In this document: one piece after another, positions 43,085 through 50,642 of the stretch
Position numbering within the stretch: position 1 is the stretch's first letter
Layout: each line of letters begins with the position of its first letter
DNA from: a bacterium
GTDB lineage: Bacteria; Bacillota; Bacilli; Lactobacillales; Streptococcaceae
Assembly: GCA_905221125.1 (NCBI GenBank)
Contig: CAJNBY010000001.1
Coordinates: 62,001-126,000, forward strand
Direction of reading: 5' to 3'
DNA length: 64,000 bases
Made by a program: the position numbers and the translations under genes
Notes under the pieces: generated by a model
The model's input: only the letters and a program-made list of their open reading frames with translations
Databases searched by the model: none
What the model was told of the DNA's origin: nothing

Positions 43085-43888
43085 TTAAAAGAGTCCAAAT
43101 AAGTGCATGATTGGAAATACAAGCAACATACTATCGAAACGATCCAAAACACCACCATGTCCAGGAATAAATTTCCCAGAATCCTTAACACCAAAGTGAC
43201 GCTTAATCGAGCTTTCTAGTAAATCACCAAATTGTCCAGCCACACTAAAGAAAATAGCAAAGACTGACATCTTGTAAATTCCATACGGAAGAGCGACTGT
43301 ACTGTCAACTATCATAAAGATGATGGTTACTAAAATTGCTCCTAAAATACCACCAAAGGCACCCTCAAGAGTTTTATTAGGAGAAACCGTCGGAGCTAAC
43401 TTTCGTTTCCCATAGTTCATCCCAACAAGATAGGCACCACTGTCGGTCGCCCAGACGATACACAAGGCCAATAGAGCCTTATCCAAACCTGCGACACGAG
43501 CATCTAGTAAGGCATTAAATCCAAAGCCCACATAAAAGCTCATAGCCAGAGGAAAAACAGCATCCTCAATCGTATAGGACTTGCTAAAAACAGTCGTTCC
43601 TAACATAATTGAAATCAACACACTATAGGCAACCACATTCCCATCAACTGGCAAAAAAGTCAGATAATTCTCCAAGGGAATGGTCAAGGCAAAGGTGGCA
43701 AAAAGGGTCAAGAGGCCCTCCATAGTCATGGTCTCCAAACCTCTCATCTTCAAAAGTTCATGCATGGCTAGCATGGCTATGATTCCGATTGCTATCTGAA
43801 GCAAGAGTCCCCCAATCATCAAAATCGGTAGGAAAATAGCCAGTGCAATCCCTGCAAACAAGGTTCTTTTCTGTAAATCCTGTGTCAT
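43085..43888 (-). CDS. cdsA: Phosphatidate cytidylyltransferase
   Basis: 267 residues, about eight membrane helices. The signature (ISP)NKTLEGAFGG and the C-terminal GHGGVLDRFDSMLL pattern match CdsA. It makes CDP-diacylglycerol from phosphatidate and CTP, the precursor of phosphatidylglycerol. It starts 8 bp after uppS and is followed by rseP. Confidence 0.96.
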   Translation of the reverse strand: MTQDLQKRTLFAGIALAIFLPILMIGGLLLQIAIGIIAMLAMHELLKMRGLETMTMEGLLTLFATFALTIPLENYLTFLPVDGNVVAYSVLISIMLGTTVFSKSYTIEDAVFPLAMSFYVGFGFNALLDARVAGLDKALLALCIVWATDSGAYLVGMNYGKRKLAPTVSPNKTLEGAFGGILGAILVTIIFMIVDSTVALPYGIYKMSVFAIFFSVAGQFGDLLESSIKRHFGVKDSGKFIPGHGGVLDRFDSMLLVFPIMHLFGLF

Positions 43889-43896
43889 ATTTCCTC

Positions 43897-44655
43897 CTAA
43901 ACTCCTCCAAATCGGCGATGACGACGATTGTAGGCAAGAATGGCTTCCTGCAAGGCTACTTCGTCAAAATCAGGCCACAAGGTATCTGTAAAATAGAGCT
44001 CACTATAGGCCCCCTGCCATGGAAGGAAATTACTCAAACGCAATTCTCCACTAGTACGGATAATCAAATCTGGGTCTCGTAAGTCCTTAGGCAAATGCTG
44101 GGTAAAGAGATAGTTGCCGATCAACTCCTCTGTGATGTCACCTGGGTTGATTTTGGCATCTAAAACATCCTGGGAAATCAACTTAAGCGCCTGTGTAATC
44201 TCAGCACGTCCACCATAGTTAAGAGCAAAATTAAGAATCAAACCTGTGTTGTTCTTAGTCAATTCCTCAGCCTTGGTTAAAGCTTCAAAGGTTTGCTTAG
44301 GCAGGCGATCTGTCTCCCCAATCATTTGAATCTTAACATTATTCGCATGCAATTCCGGGACATAATTATCATAAAACTCTACGGGCAGGTTCATGATAAA
44401 CTTGACTTCCTGATCGGGGCGGGTCCAGTTTTCCGTAGAAAAAGCATAAACTGTAATAACCTTAACCCCCAGTTTGTTGGCTGCCTTGGTCACAGTTTGC
44501 AATGCTTCCATGCCTGCCTTATGTCCGAAGACACGCGGTTGCATACGTTTTTTAGCCCAACGACCATTCCCATCCATGATGATGCCGATATGAGCAGGAA
44601 CCTGTGTCGGAACTTCTACTTCCACAGCCTTATCTTTCTTAAAAAATCCAAACAT
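43897..44655 (-). CDS. uppS: Undecaprenyl pyrophosphate synthase
   Basis: 252 residues starting MFGFFKKDK. The pyrophosphate-binding segment IIMDGNGRWAKKR holds the catalytic Asp, and DLIIRTSGELRLSNFLPWQ is the conserved C-terminal region. It adds eight isopentenyl units to farnesyl diphosphate to make the C55 carrier used for cell wall and teichoic acid. An upstream ATG adds six residues, but the one used has AGGAA at the right spacing. A csRNA gene lies directly upstream. Confidence 0.96.
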   Translation of the reverse strand: MFGFFKKDKAVEVEVPTQVPAHIGIIMDGNGRWAKKRMQPRVFGHKAGMEALQTVTKAANKLGVKVITVYAFSTENWTRPDQEVKFIMNLPVEFYDNYVPELHANNVKIQMIGETDRLPKQTFEALTKAEELTKNNTGLILNFALNYGGRAEITQALKLISQDVLDAKINPGDITEELIGNYLFTQHLPKDLRDPDLIIRTSGELRLSNFLPWQGAYSELYFTDTLWPDFDEVALQEAILAYNRRHRRFGGV

Positions 44656-44756
44656 GATCTTATTCCTATTCAAAAATCTATCGTTTCATTATACCATATT
44701 TCCCTATTTTCTTCTATCACTAAGCTATTTATTCTCAGACACCAAGCCCATTTTTC

Positions 44757-44852
44757 AAAAAAATAAGTCGCCTGATTGGGCGACTCTATTTTTTATAGGG
44801 AGATTATTATGAAAAAGTTTTAGGAGTTTAAGTTAAGGTCTTCTTAACTTAT
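44757..44852 (-). ncRNA. CiaR-dependent small RNA (csRNA), copy A
   Basis: The predicted minus-strand RNA of about 96 nt has a 5' hairpin TAAGTTAA/TTAACTTA, a U/A-rich unpaired stretch with CUUUUUCAUAAUAAUCUCC complementary to a ribosome site plus start codon, and a terminator AGTCGCC/GGCGACT with a T run. The -10 TATACT is at 44859-44864, exactly 10 bp after a CiaR repeat. This is the csRNA design known from pneumococcus, where these RNAs base-pair to translation initiation regions such as comC. Confidence 0.9.
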
Positions 44853-44874
44853 GGACTTAGTATACACTTCTTAG

Positions 44875-44891
44875 CTTAAAGTTTCCTTAAG
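44875..44891 (-). promoter_or_regulatory. CiaR binding repeat of csRNA A
   Basis: Minus-strand CTTAAG-GAAAC-TTTAAG, matching TTTAAG-N5-TTTAAG with one mismatch. It overlaps the stop codon (44887-44889) of the upstream nucleotidyltransferase gene. Confidence 0.85.
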
Positions 44892-45450
44892 TATTTTTAA
44901 AAATCAAATTTTTCCACTTCTCCTGCCAATTTTTCTTGGACAGCCGTGTTTGATAGAGTTTCATTCGGTCTTCATTTTCTAAAAAATGAGGAGTTGGGCG
45001 AACTTGAAAATTCAAAATATCCTCAAGTCCATAGGGAGTAAAAAGTTCCAAAGCAGATTCTTCATGCAAGCGGAGCCCAATCGCCGTACACCGTTCTGGA
45101 TACTTACTCATAGCATCACAAGAGCTGGTATAGGGAGCAGTGTGAGGGCTATGCTGGTGCATATAGACCTGATTTTCCAATTCCCACTGGTACTGAGGAA
45201 AATCCGCTCTCAACTTTTTCTCTAGGGACAAGGTTTCCTCATAAGAAATATCTGGATCAAAGAAAATGACATCAACATCTGTTTCACAGTCAAAAGCTGG
45301 TCTGTCTGACAAGAGATTCCAGATAAAATTTCGTACCGAACCTGCTGCCAACCATGAGTCTTTTAAGTCAAGGTCTCGTATGATGGTCAGAATAGCCATC
45401 ATATCCGGATTTTCTCTGAAAGCTTCTAGAATTTCTTGTTTATTTTTCAT
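44887..45450 (-). CDS. Nucleotidyltransferase family protein (DUF925 type)
   Basis: About 187 residues of the bacterial nucleotidyltransferase family formerly DUF925. [12 protein letters not shown] (G-S motif) and [10 protein letters not shown] (metal-binding aspartates) are visible, followed by [16 protein letters not shown] ([20 protein letters not shown]). The substrate is unknown. The ATG at 45450 overlaps the last codons of ruvB, so it is coupled to ruvB; longer forms would run well into ruvB. Its stop codon lies within the CiaR box of csRNA A. Confidence 0.8.
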   Translation of the reverse strand: MKNKQEILEAFRENPDMMAILTIIRDLDLKDSWLAAGSVRNFIWNLLSDRPAFDCETDVDVIFFDPDISYEETLSLEKKLRADFPQYQWELENQVYMHQHSPHTAPYTSSCDAMSKYPERCTAIGLRLHEESALELFTPYGLEDILNFQVRPTPHFLENEDRMKLYQTRLSKKNWQEKWKNLIFKNT

Positions 45451-46438
45451 TATACTCATACCCCAAATGTTCATATGCCTTAGCAGTCGCAACTCGTCCT
45501 GAACGAGTTCGCATGATAAAACCTTTTTGAATCAAGTAGGGCTCATACATATCTTCAACTGTCTCACGCTCTTCTGCTATGTTAACAGAAAGAGTTCCTA
45601 GACCGACAGGACCACCACCGTACATCTCAATCATGGTGCGAAGAATCTTTTGGTCCACATAGTCCAAACCTTCATGGTCAACATCCAGCATAGTCAGAGC
45701 CTTATCGGTAATAAGATCATCGATAACCCCATTACCCATAATCTGGGCAAAATCGCGCACGCGCTTGAGGAGACGATTGGCAATACGAGGGGTTCCACGA
45801 CTGCGCAAAGCCAACTCAGAAGCTGCCTCATGAGTGATTTCCATCTCAAAAATATCTGCTGTCCGCTCAACAATTTCTGTCAAGTCAGCATGGGCATAGT
45901 ATTCCATATGACCTGTAATCCCAAAACGTGCCCGTAGAGGATTTGAGAGCATACCAGCCCGAGTCGTCGCACCAATCAAGGTAAAAGGTGGCAACTCCAA
46001 ATGAACACTGCGACTGCCTTCACCAGCACCAATCATAATATCGATATAAAAGTCCTCCATGGCACTATAAAGCACCTCTTCCACCGACATGGGCAAGCGA
46101 TGAATCTCGTCAATAAAGAGGACATCCCCAGGTTCTAAGTCATTCAAAATCGCTACCAGATCACCAGCTTTTTCAATTACAGGCCCAGACGTCTGCTTGA
46201 GATTGACACCCAGTTCGTTGGCAATAACAAAAGCCATGGTCGTCTTCCCCAAACCTGGAGGTCCGAAAAGGAGGACATGATCCAGCGCTTCATCCCGCAT
46301 TTTGGCAGCCTCGATAAAGATTTGGAGCTGGTCCTTGACCTTGTCCTGCCCAATATATTCACGTAAGTACTGAGGACGGAGAGTGCGTTCTACTAACTCC
46401 TCATCCCCCATTATCTCATTGTCTAAAATTCTACTCAT
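45440..46438 (-). CDS. ruvB: Holliday junction branch migration helicase RuvB
   Basis: 332 residues. Walker [10 protein letters not shown] (near residue 60), Walker B FIDEIHRL, sensor motif [25 protein letters not shown] region and the C-terminal winged helix ([20 protein letters not shown]) are present. It drives branch migration at Holliday junctions with RuvA, which is not in the window. No ribosome site precedes the ATG, and a TATAAT box ends only 6 bp before it, so the message may be leaderless. Confidence 0.96.
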   Translation of the reverse strand: MSRILDNEIMGDEELVERTLRPQYLREYIGQDKVKDQLQIFIEAAKMRDEALDHVLLFGPPGLGKTTMAFVIANELGVNLKQTSGPVIEKAGDLVAILNDLEPGDVLFIDEIHRLPMSVEEVLYSAMEDFYIDIMIGAGEGSRSVHLELPPFTLIGATTRAGMLSNPLRARFGITGHMEYYAHADLTEIVERTADIFEMEITHEAASELALRSRGTPRIANRLLKRVRDFAQIMGNGVIDDLITDKALTMLDVDHEGLDYVDQKILRTMIEMYGGGPVGLGTLSVNIAEERETVEDMYEPYLIQKGFIMRTRSGRVATAKAYEHLGYEYNEK

Positions 46439-46444
46439 GGCTCT

Positions 46445-46473
46445 ATTATATCAAAAATCCAAGCCACAAACAA
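46445..46473 (-). promoter_or_regulatory. ruvB promoter, close to the start codon
   Basis: Minus-strand TTGTTT (46468-46473), 17 bp, TATAAT (46445-46450), then 6 bp to the ruvB ATG. The expected transcription start is the A of the ATG. Confidence 0.6.
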
Positions 46474-46497
46474 AAAAGCCACCTAATTAAGCGACTT
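46472..46497 (-). terminator. csRNA-type terminator without a csRNA, upstream of ruvB
   Basis: Minus-strand stem AAGTCGC/GTGGCTT with T run TTTTTTG, very similar to the terminator of csRNA copies C and D. No csRNA body precedes it; the Fst promoter region begins next to it. Confidence 0.6.
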
Positions 46498-46518
46498 CCG
46501 ACTTTAGCACGTATGTGG

Positions 46519-46524
46519 TATAAT
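46519..46524 (+). promoter_or_regulatory. Promoter of the Fst-type toxin mRNA
   Basis: Extended -10 TGG-TATAAT at 46516-46524 on the plus strand. The matching -35 position (46496-46501, TTCCGA) is weak. Transcription is expected to start near 46531, about 40 bases before the toxin start codon. Confidence 0.65.
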
Positions 46525-46571
46525 ATTGTTCGGCACTGCTACACCGCCTACGAAAGGAGGTGAGATAGACC

Positions 46572-46664
46572 ATGATGGAACTAATCCTTAAAACTATCAT
46601 CGGACCAATTGTGGTCGGTGTTATTCTTCGCTTAGTCGATAAATGGCTAAACAAGGATAGATAG
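46572..46664 (+). CDS. Fst/par-family type I toxin peptide
   Basis: A 30-residue peptide: MMELILKTII, then GPIVVGVILRLVDKWLNKDR. It matches the Fst family pattern P-I-x-V-G-x-x-L...WL, one membrane helix with a basic tail. Fst peptides act on the membrane and chromosome condensation of their own cell unless blocked by an antisense RNA. A very strong ribosome site, AAAGGAGGTGA (46553-46563), lies upstream. The complete antitoxin promoter and a shared terminator follow, so this appears functional. It is too short to be called by most annotation pipelines. Confidence 0.85.
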   Translation: MMELILKTIIGPIVVGVILRLVDKWLNKDR

Positions 46665-46671
46665 TGTCAAA

Positions 46672-46744
46672 AAAGACCCCAAGCTTATTTGGTCGTGAGC
46701 TTGGGGTTTTTTCTAGTCCATAATATAGAACTAATCCTTAATTC
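46672..46744 (-). ncRNA. Antitoxin RNA II of the Fst-type system
   Basis: The minus strand carries TTGACA (46774-46779), 17 bp, GATAAT (46751-46756). The predicted RNA of about 70 nt starts near 46744, reads through the complement of GAACTAATCCTTAA (46728-46741) and ends at the shared hairpin and T run. The same 14 bases begin the toxin coding region (46578-46591), so the RNA can pair with the toxin mRNA at its start and at its 3' end. This is the pAD1 par layout. Confidence 0.8.
46677..46712. terminator. Bidirectional terminator shared by toxin mRNA and antitoxin RNA
   Basis: Stem CCCCAAGCT/AGCTTGGGG, followed by TTTTTT on the plus strand and by TCTTTTTTG on the minus strand. Converging transcripts overlap across it, as in Fst/par. 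Confidence 0.85.
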
Positions 46745-46838
46745 CTCTCCATTATCCCACAGTTCACAAAATTTGTCAAAACTTTACATCCTCTTTAATC
46801 GCTTTACAACAAGACTTTCAAGTTTAAGAGAAAGTTAG

Positions 46839-47042
46839 GGATTCTATCAATTTCATAGAAATTTTGATTTAGTAAACGAAGAGACAATCTTACATGTCAC
46901 TCCTCATTTAATACGCCACTACTGGACAAGCAAAATCATTATTACAACAGTTCCAGTCCTTCAATTAACAGTCACTTACAATCAAATTGAGTTTGAAGTA
47001 GCCGAAGCGACAACAGACCTATTTCTTAGTCATATTCGCTAA
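46839..47042 (+). pseudogene. Possible coding remnant, no start codon
   Basis: An open frame of about 67 codons between two stops. It contains FDLVNEETILHVTPHLIRHY and later QLTVTYNQIEFEVAEATTDL, of normal protein composition. There is no ATG, GTG or TTG with a ribosome site at its start, so it may be the 3' end of a decayed gene. I do not recognise the family. It fills most of the otherwise empty stretch between the Fst system and the csRNA tandem. Confidence 0.35.
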
Positions 47043-47129
47043 AAAGTCCCCGCCAATTCCCCGACCAAAAATCCGAAAAATATCGAAAAATGATTTTTAG
47101 AATAGTCCCCAAAAGCTTGAAATAGAGCC

Positions 47130-47226
47130 AAAAAACTCCACCTGATTGGGTGGAGTTAAGGGAGATTATTATGAAAAAGAAAAGTTTAGGATTTTATTAA
47201 ATAAAGTTAGGAGGTCTTTATTTAAT
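47130..47226 (-). ncRNA. CiaR-dependent small RNA (csRNA), copy B
   Basis: Predicted minus-strand RNA of about 97 nt. The 5' hairpin is ATTAAATAAAG/CTTTATT-type with the loop ACCTCCTAA. An unpaired stretch contains TCATAATAATCTCC (anti start codon and anti ribosome site), and the terminator is ACTCCACC/GGTGGAGT with a T run. The -10 TATCAT is at 47233-47238. It is the downstream member of a tandem pair. Confidence 0.9.
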
Positions 47227-47248
47227 AACTATATGATACAAGACGAAG

Positions 47249-47265
47249 CTTAAAACTAGCTTAAC
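47249..47265 (-). promoter_or_regulatory. CiaR binding repeat of csRNA B
   Basis: Minus-strand GTTAAG-CTAGT-TTTAAG, 10 bp before the -10 box of copy B. CiaR binding at this position activates csRNA promoters. Confidence 0.85.
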
Positions 47266-47321
47266 TTTTCTCAAATTCTACCATTTTTCAAAAAATTTCT
47301 ATCAGCATCTCTTCACCCTAC

Positions 47322-47417
47322 AAAAAAAGCCACCTGATTGGGTGACTTCATTAGGAGATTATGATGAAAAAAAGTTTTAGGATTTCATTAAATAAAGTTA
47401 GGAGGTCTTTATTTAAT
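47322..47417 (-). ncRNA. CiaR-dependent small RNA (csRNA), copy C
   Basis: Predicted minus-strand RNA of about 96 nt. It has a perfect 12-bp 5' hairpin CATTAAATAAAG/CTTTATTTAATG with the loop ACCTCCTAA, an unpaired stretch with TCATCATAATCTCC, and the terminator AAGTCACC/GGTGGCTT with seven T. The -10 TATCAT is at 47424-47429. Copy B follows on the same strand. Confidence 0.9.
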
Positions 47418-47439
47418 GACTATATGATACTAGACCATC

Positions 47440-47456
47440 CTTAAACTTTGCTTAAG
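47440..47456 (-). promoter_or_regulatory. CiaR binding repeat of csRNA C
   Basis: Minus-strand CTTAAG-CAAAG-TTTAAG, 10 bp before the -10 box of copy C and 15 bp beyond the stop of the acetyltransferase gene. Confidence 0.85.
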
Positions 47457-47471
47457 AAAAAACTAGTATTG

Positions 47472-47888
47472 TTATTTTTCTCGATTTACCCAAGTCATCC
47501 CTATACAATTATAGGTGGATAAGATTTCAAAGCCCATAGAACGATAGAATCCCAAGTTTTTTTCTGTCTCTTCTGTCACCAGCTGGACTTGATAGACATC
47601 TTTGTAATCCTCTAAAGCTTCTTTCATTAGGGCACTACCAATCCCTTGACGCTGATAGATTGGTAAAACGATTAAATCCTGAACCAGTACTGATGAGAAT
47701 CCATCTCCGACTAAACGGAGCAAGCCCACCACAGTATCACCATCAAGCGCCACATAAATCGCTAATGAATGAGATAAAGCCTGCTCCAGCATCTCTGATT
47801 GATCGGTATAATTTGTCCAACCGACAGCCTGATAGAGATGCAAAACATCCTCTAGCTTAACAATTTCTTGCTTTTTAATAGCAATCAT
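47472..47888 (-). CDS. GNAT-family N-acetyltransferase, small
   Basis: 138 residues. The acetyl-CoA loop is LPIYQRQGIGSALMKEALED and the C-terminal part (GFYRSMGFEILSTYNCIGM) is typical of stand-alone GNAT proteins. The substrate is unknown. It follows a second GNAT gene by 11 bp, so the two are one operon. In pneumococcus, genes of this type also lie between leuS and ruvB. Confidence 0.85.
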   Translation of the reverse strand: MIAIKKQEIVKLEDVLHLYQAVGWTNYTDQSEMLEQALSHSLAIYVALDGDTVVGLLRLVGDGFSSVLVQDLIVLPIYQRQGIGSALMKEALEDYKDVYQVQLVTEETEKNLGFYRSMGFEILSTYNCIGMTWVNREK

Positions 47889-47899
47889 ATCAACACCTC

Positions 47900-48595
47900 T
47901 TAGAATTCTCTCAAGCTCTTGTACTGTCGTCCTTTTTTATCAAAATTTTCAGGAGCCAACCATGTTTCTAAACGAGCCTTGACTTGTGACCAGTCCGTAT
48001 CAATCATAGACAACCAATCCGTATCCCTCGTACGCCCCTTATAAACGACTGCCTGACGGAAGGTTCCTTCATAGACAAATCCCAAACGCTCCGCAGCTCG
48101 TCTGGATGGCAGATTAAGAGAATCACATTTCCATTCGTAGCGACGATAGTTAAGCTCCTCAAAAACATATCGCGCTAGGAGATACTGAGCCTCTGTCCCT
48201 ATACGTGTTCCCCTGAGCTCTGGAGAAAAAGTGACTGCGCCCACTTCTATTACTCGATTATTCTGGTCAATGCGCATGAGAGAAAATGTTCCCAAAGCCT
48301 TACCAGTTTCCTTGTCTATAATCGCATAGTAAAAGCGATTCTTACGAGCCAACATCTGATTTAAAACGTCAACCAGCTCCTCCATATCTGACACTGGTTC
48401 CTGAAAGAGGTAGGTCCACATCTCCCGCGGAGTATCTGGACCATAAACAGCTAATAAATCCTCTGCATGCTTTTCCACCGAAAGAGCCTCTATACGAGCA
48501 TAACGCCCTTCTAAGAAATCAATAGAAGGCAATTCACCAGGTGTATAACCTTCCATTGACTCCCCAATCATCTGACCATATTCATTTACTGGCAT
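47900..48595 (-). CDS. RimJ/RimL-type GNAT acetyltransferase
   Basis: 231 residues of the long RimJ/RimL-type GNAT group: VGAVTFSPELRGTRIGTEAQ is the CoA-binding segment, followed by WKCDSLNLPSRRAAERLGFV. This type acetylates protein N-termini, antibiotics or small amines; which of these applies is not visible. The ATG at 48595 has an AAGGAGAATGCT ribosome site; an earlier in-frame ATG without a site adds six residues. The upstream gap to the BAAT-like gene holds nothing I can name. Confidence 0.85.
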   Translation of the reverse strand: MPVNEYGQMIGESMEGYTPGELPSIDFLEGRYARIEALSVEKHAEDLLAVYGPDTPREMWTYLFQEPVSDMEELVDVLNQMLARKNRFYYAIIDKETGKALGTFSLMRIDQNNRVIEVGAVTFSPELRGTRIGTEAQYLLARYVFEELNYRRYEWKCDSLNLPSRRAAERLGFVYEGTFRQAVVYKGRTRDTDWLSMIDTDWSQVKARLETWLAPENFDKKGRQYKSLREF

Positions 48596-48831
48596 AGCAT
48601 TCTCCTTGTTCATTCATTGAATATAGTATAACATATCTCAATGAAAATTCTAGGAAACACTTGGTTTTCGCTTCAACAATGCAAACTCCTCTTATAAGCC
48701 ACCATTTTATAGAGGAATAATCAAGTATGGAAACGAGTGAGTTAATGTCCCTGGTGCTTCTCTCTATTTTTTACTGTTTGTATTCAAGTTTCTCTTGTTT
48801 TAGTGTTTGCTTTTGTATAGTTGACTACCAA

Positions 48832-50118
48832 TCAGAACTGTGTTTTTATCTTAGTTCGGGCTATTATAGTACGGTTCAGCACTATCCACAAATTTTTCAG
48901 ATATCTATCAAAAAAATTTATCGTAGCAAACCATGAGTCTACACTTTCTTTCATTAATAAGCACCAATTTTTTCGATAACGATGATTCGGTTGATAAGCA
49001 ACCGTCAACATATGCCCTGTTTCGTGGTATTTTTTAAACAAAATGGATTTCCCTTTATAATGTGAAATAATACCATCTATCGCGGATGACGCATTCCATA
49101 TTTCATCAACATCGCTTCCTAGTAATAATAAAGGAGAGGCAATTTTACTCACATCAATCTGAGCCCTACTATCTTCAGGAATATATTTTCCAAAAAACTT
49201 GTTTAACAAATAATTTCCTAGTTGAAATTTTTGATACGGAAGTTCTTTTTGCGAATATGTCCAAGAAGATGAATGAGAGTTGAGTTTTCCCTTTATTCCC
49301 TCAAATATTACATTTGAGGGGGAATTGAGTACCAAACATTGCACATCTTCCAAAAGACTTTGTCCAGCCAGAACAAGCTCTGCTCCTTTAGAGCGACCAT
49401 ATATTCCTATTTTTGTATTATCAACTTGAGGATGATGATATAGAAAATCTTTCGCCTCCTCCAGACATTCTATTGGAATTCGTTCTAAGTTTTGGGGTAA
49501 TCCCTCTAAACCAAAATAAGCTATCGCAAGACAAATATAGCCTCTAGAAGATAAAAGTTGGGCAATGTTCTGAGCTTTTTCAATTCTTCCCTCACTACCA
49601 CTAACAATAATCACGGCCGGCGCCTTTCTTAACTTTTCATCATAAAATAATCGACCTTGAAAATGCTTATCATAAATATCTTGATACCTTATTCCCAGAT
49701 TCATATAACGCCTTACAAAACTTTGCTCCGCGACCACATCTTTCCCCAGCCTGATTTTAATTTCAACACCAAAATAATCTCGCAATGGAATTCTATCAAG
49801 AGAATTGGGTAATCTCCTTTTCCTACTCTTCAACGGTTTCGCATTAAAGAACAAACCCATTTCTGAAATCCCCTTATAAGATCCCGAAATAGATGCTGTT
49901 TGAGAGATGTCAATCATACCGTCCTGATCAGATAAAAAAATGGCAGTTGATTTCCACATAACATCATGATCTAAAAGTAAGGGAGCATTTATACAGTAAT
50001 AATCAGACAGGTACATTTCTACACAATACCTTGTCCTTGGTTCTAAACCATTGATAGTAATATAAAAAGATTCATCCGCTAAATCAGTTTGTGAAATCAG
50101 TTCAATGTTTACAGTCAT
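48832..50118 (-). CDS. BAAT/acyl-CoA thioester hydrolase family protein
   Basis: 428 residues. The N-terminal beta domain (about 1-130; TVNIELISQTDLADESFYIT) and the C-terminal alpha/beta hydrolase (about 145-410) match the acyl-CoA thioesterase/bile acid-CoA:amino acid N-acyltransferase family. The nucleophile is Ser in IYGRSKGAEL, the acid Asp in GSDVDEIW and the base His in YHETGHML. Eukaryotic BAAT has Cys at the nucleophile position; Ser fits a hydrolase. No signal peptide is seen. It follows a MarR gene and carries its own operator dyad next to its ribosome site, AAAGGAGA. Its substrate and function here are unknown. Confidence 0.8.
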   Translation of the reverse strand: MTVNIELISQTDLADESFYITINGLEPRTRYCVEMYLSDYYCINAPLLLDHDVMWKSTAIFLSDQDGMIDISQTASISGSYKGISEMGLFFNAKPLKSRKRRLPNSLDRIPLRDYFGVEIKIRLGKDVVAEQSFVRRYMNLGIRYQDIYDKHFQGRLFYDEKLRKAPAVIIVSGSEGRIEKAQNIAQLLSSRGYICLAIAYFGLEGLPQNLERIPIECLEEAKDFLYHHPQVDNTKIGIYGRSKGAELVLAGQSLLEDVQCLVLNSPSNVIFEGIKGKLNSHSSSWTYSQKELPYQKFQLGNYLLNKFFGKYIPEDSRAQIDVSKIASPLLLLGSDVDEIWNASSAIDGIISHYKGKSILFKKYHETGHMLTVAYQPNHRYRKNWCLLMKESVDSWFATINFFDRYLKNLWIVLNRTIIARTKIKTQF

Positions 50119-50129
50119 ATCTTCTCCTT

Positions 50130-50148
50130 TTGTTAATACACTTAACAA
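50130..50148. promoter_or_regulatory. MarR operator in front of the BAAT-like gene
   Basis: TTGTTAA-TACAC-TTAACAA, a perfect 7-bp dyad with a 5-bp centre, 12 bp before the BAAT ATG. The same half-sites and spacing recur upstream of marR at 50643-50661. Confidence 0.7.
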
Positions 50149-50172
50149 TCGTGTTTTGAATTACCGCGACTT

Positions 50173-50628
50173 TTACCACGGTAATTCTCCCCACACCTTT
50201 TCAATATCATCCATCAATTTCACAACTGTTTGAAGTTCCCCCTCGCTATAGTTGGTTAAAACTGAAAAGATTGATTTTTCAATATGTGCTTGTTGCTCCT
50301 TATGGATTTTAAAAACTTCGATACCTTTTTCAGATAATCTCAAATATTTATTTTTCCCATTATTCGGTTCAAAATCAAAAACAACTAAATTTTTTTTAAT
50401 CAATCTTCTAACACTTTGAGTTATTGCACTTCTCGAAACTTCTAATAATTCAGATAATTTTACTAGATTTAAGGGCTGATTTTTCCCAATCACAACAATC
50501 AAATGTACCTCATTCAACGTAATGGATTTGTCAACACCACTTTTATGTTGATTTTTTTTTAACTGGTCAAACGCTAAAATAAATCTATTGAAACGATTAT
50601 TAAATGCAATAAATTCTTTTTTATCCAT
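50173..50628 (-). CDS. MarR-family regulator paired with BAAT-like hydrolase
   Basis: 151 residues, a complete MarR protein: LNLVKLSELLEVSRSAITQS is the recognition helix region and DFEPNNGKNKYLRLSEKG the wing. It lies 54 bp upstream of the BAAT-like hydrolase. Both genes have the same TTGTTAA-N5-TTAACAA dyad, so the regulator very probably controls both. It is distinct from the other MarR in this window (8279-8740). The ligand is unknown; an acyl or aromatic compound would fit the hydrolase. Confidence 0.9.
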   Translation of the reverse strand: MDKKEFIAFNNRFNRFILAFDQLKKNQHKSGVDKSITLNEVHLIVVIGKNQPLNLVKLSELLEVSRSAITQSVRRLIKKNLVVFDFEPNNGKNKYLRLSEKGIEVFKIHKEQQAHIEKSIFSVLTNYSEGELQTVVKLMDDIEKVWGELPW

Positions 50629-50642
50629 AATCTCTCTTTTCT

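Noticed and set aside
47353..47442. Plus-strand mini-gene with ribosome site AGGAG, ATGATGAAAAAAAG and 27 codons; similar starts at 44808, 47161 and 58203
   Set aside because: The apparent ribosome site and start codon are the complement of the csRNA anti-initiation stretch. The downstream codons are not conserved among the four copies, and stops appear after 4, 10 and 10 codons in the others.
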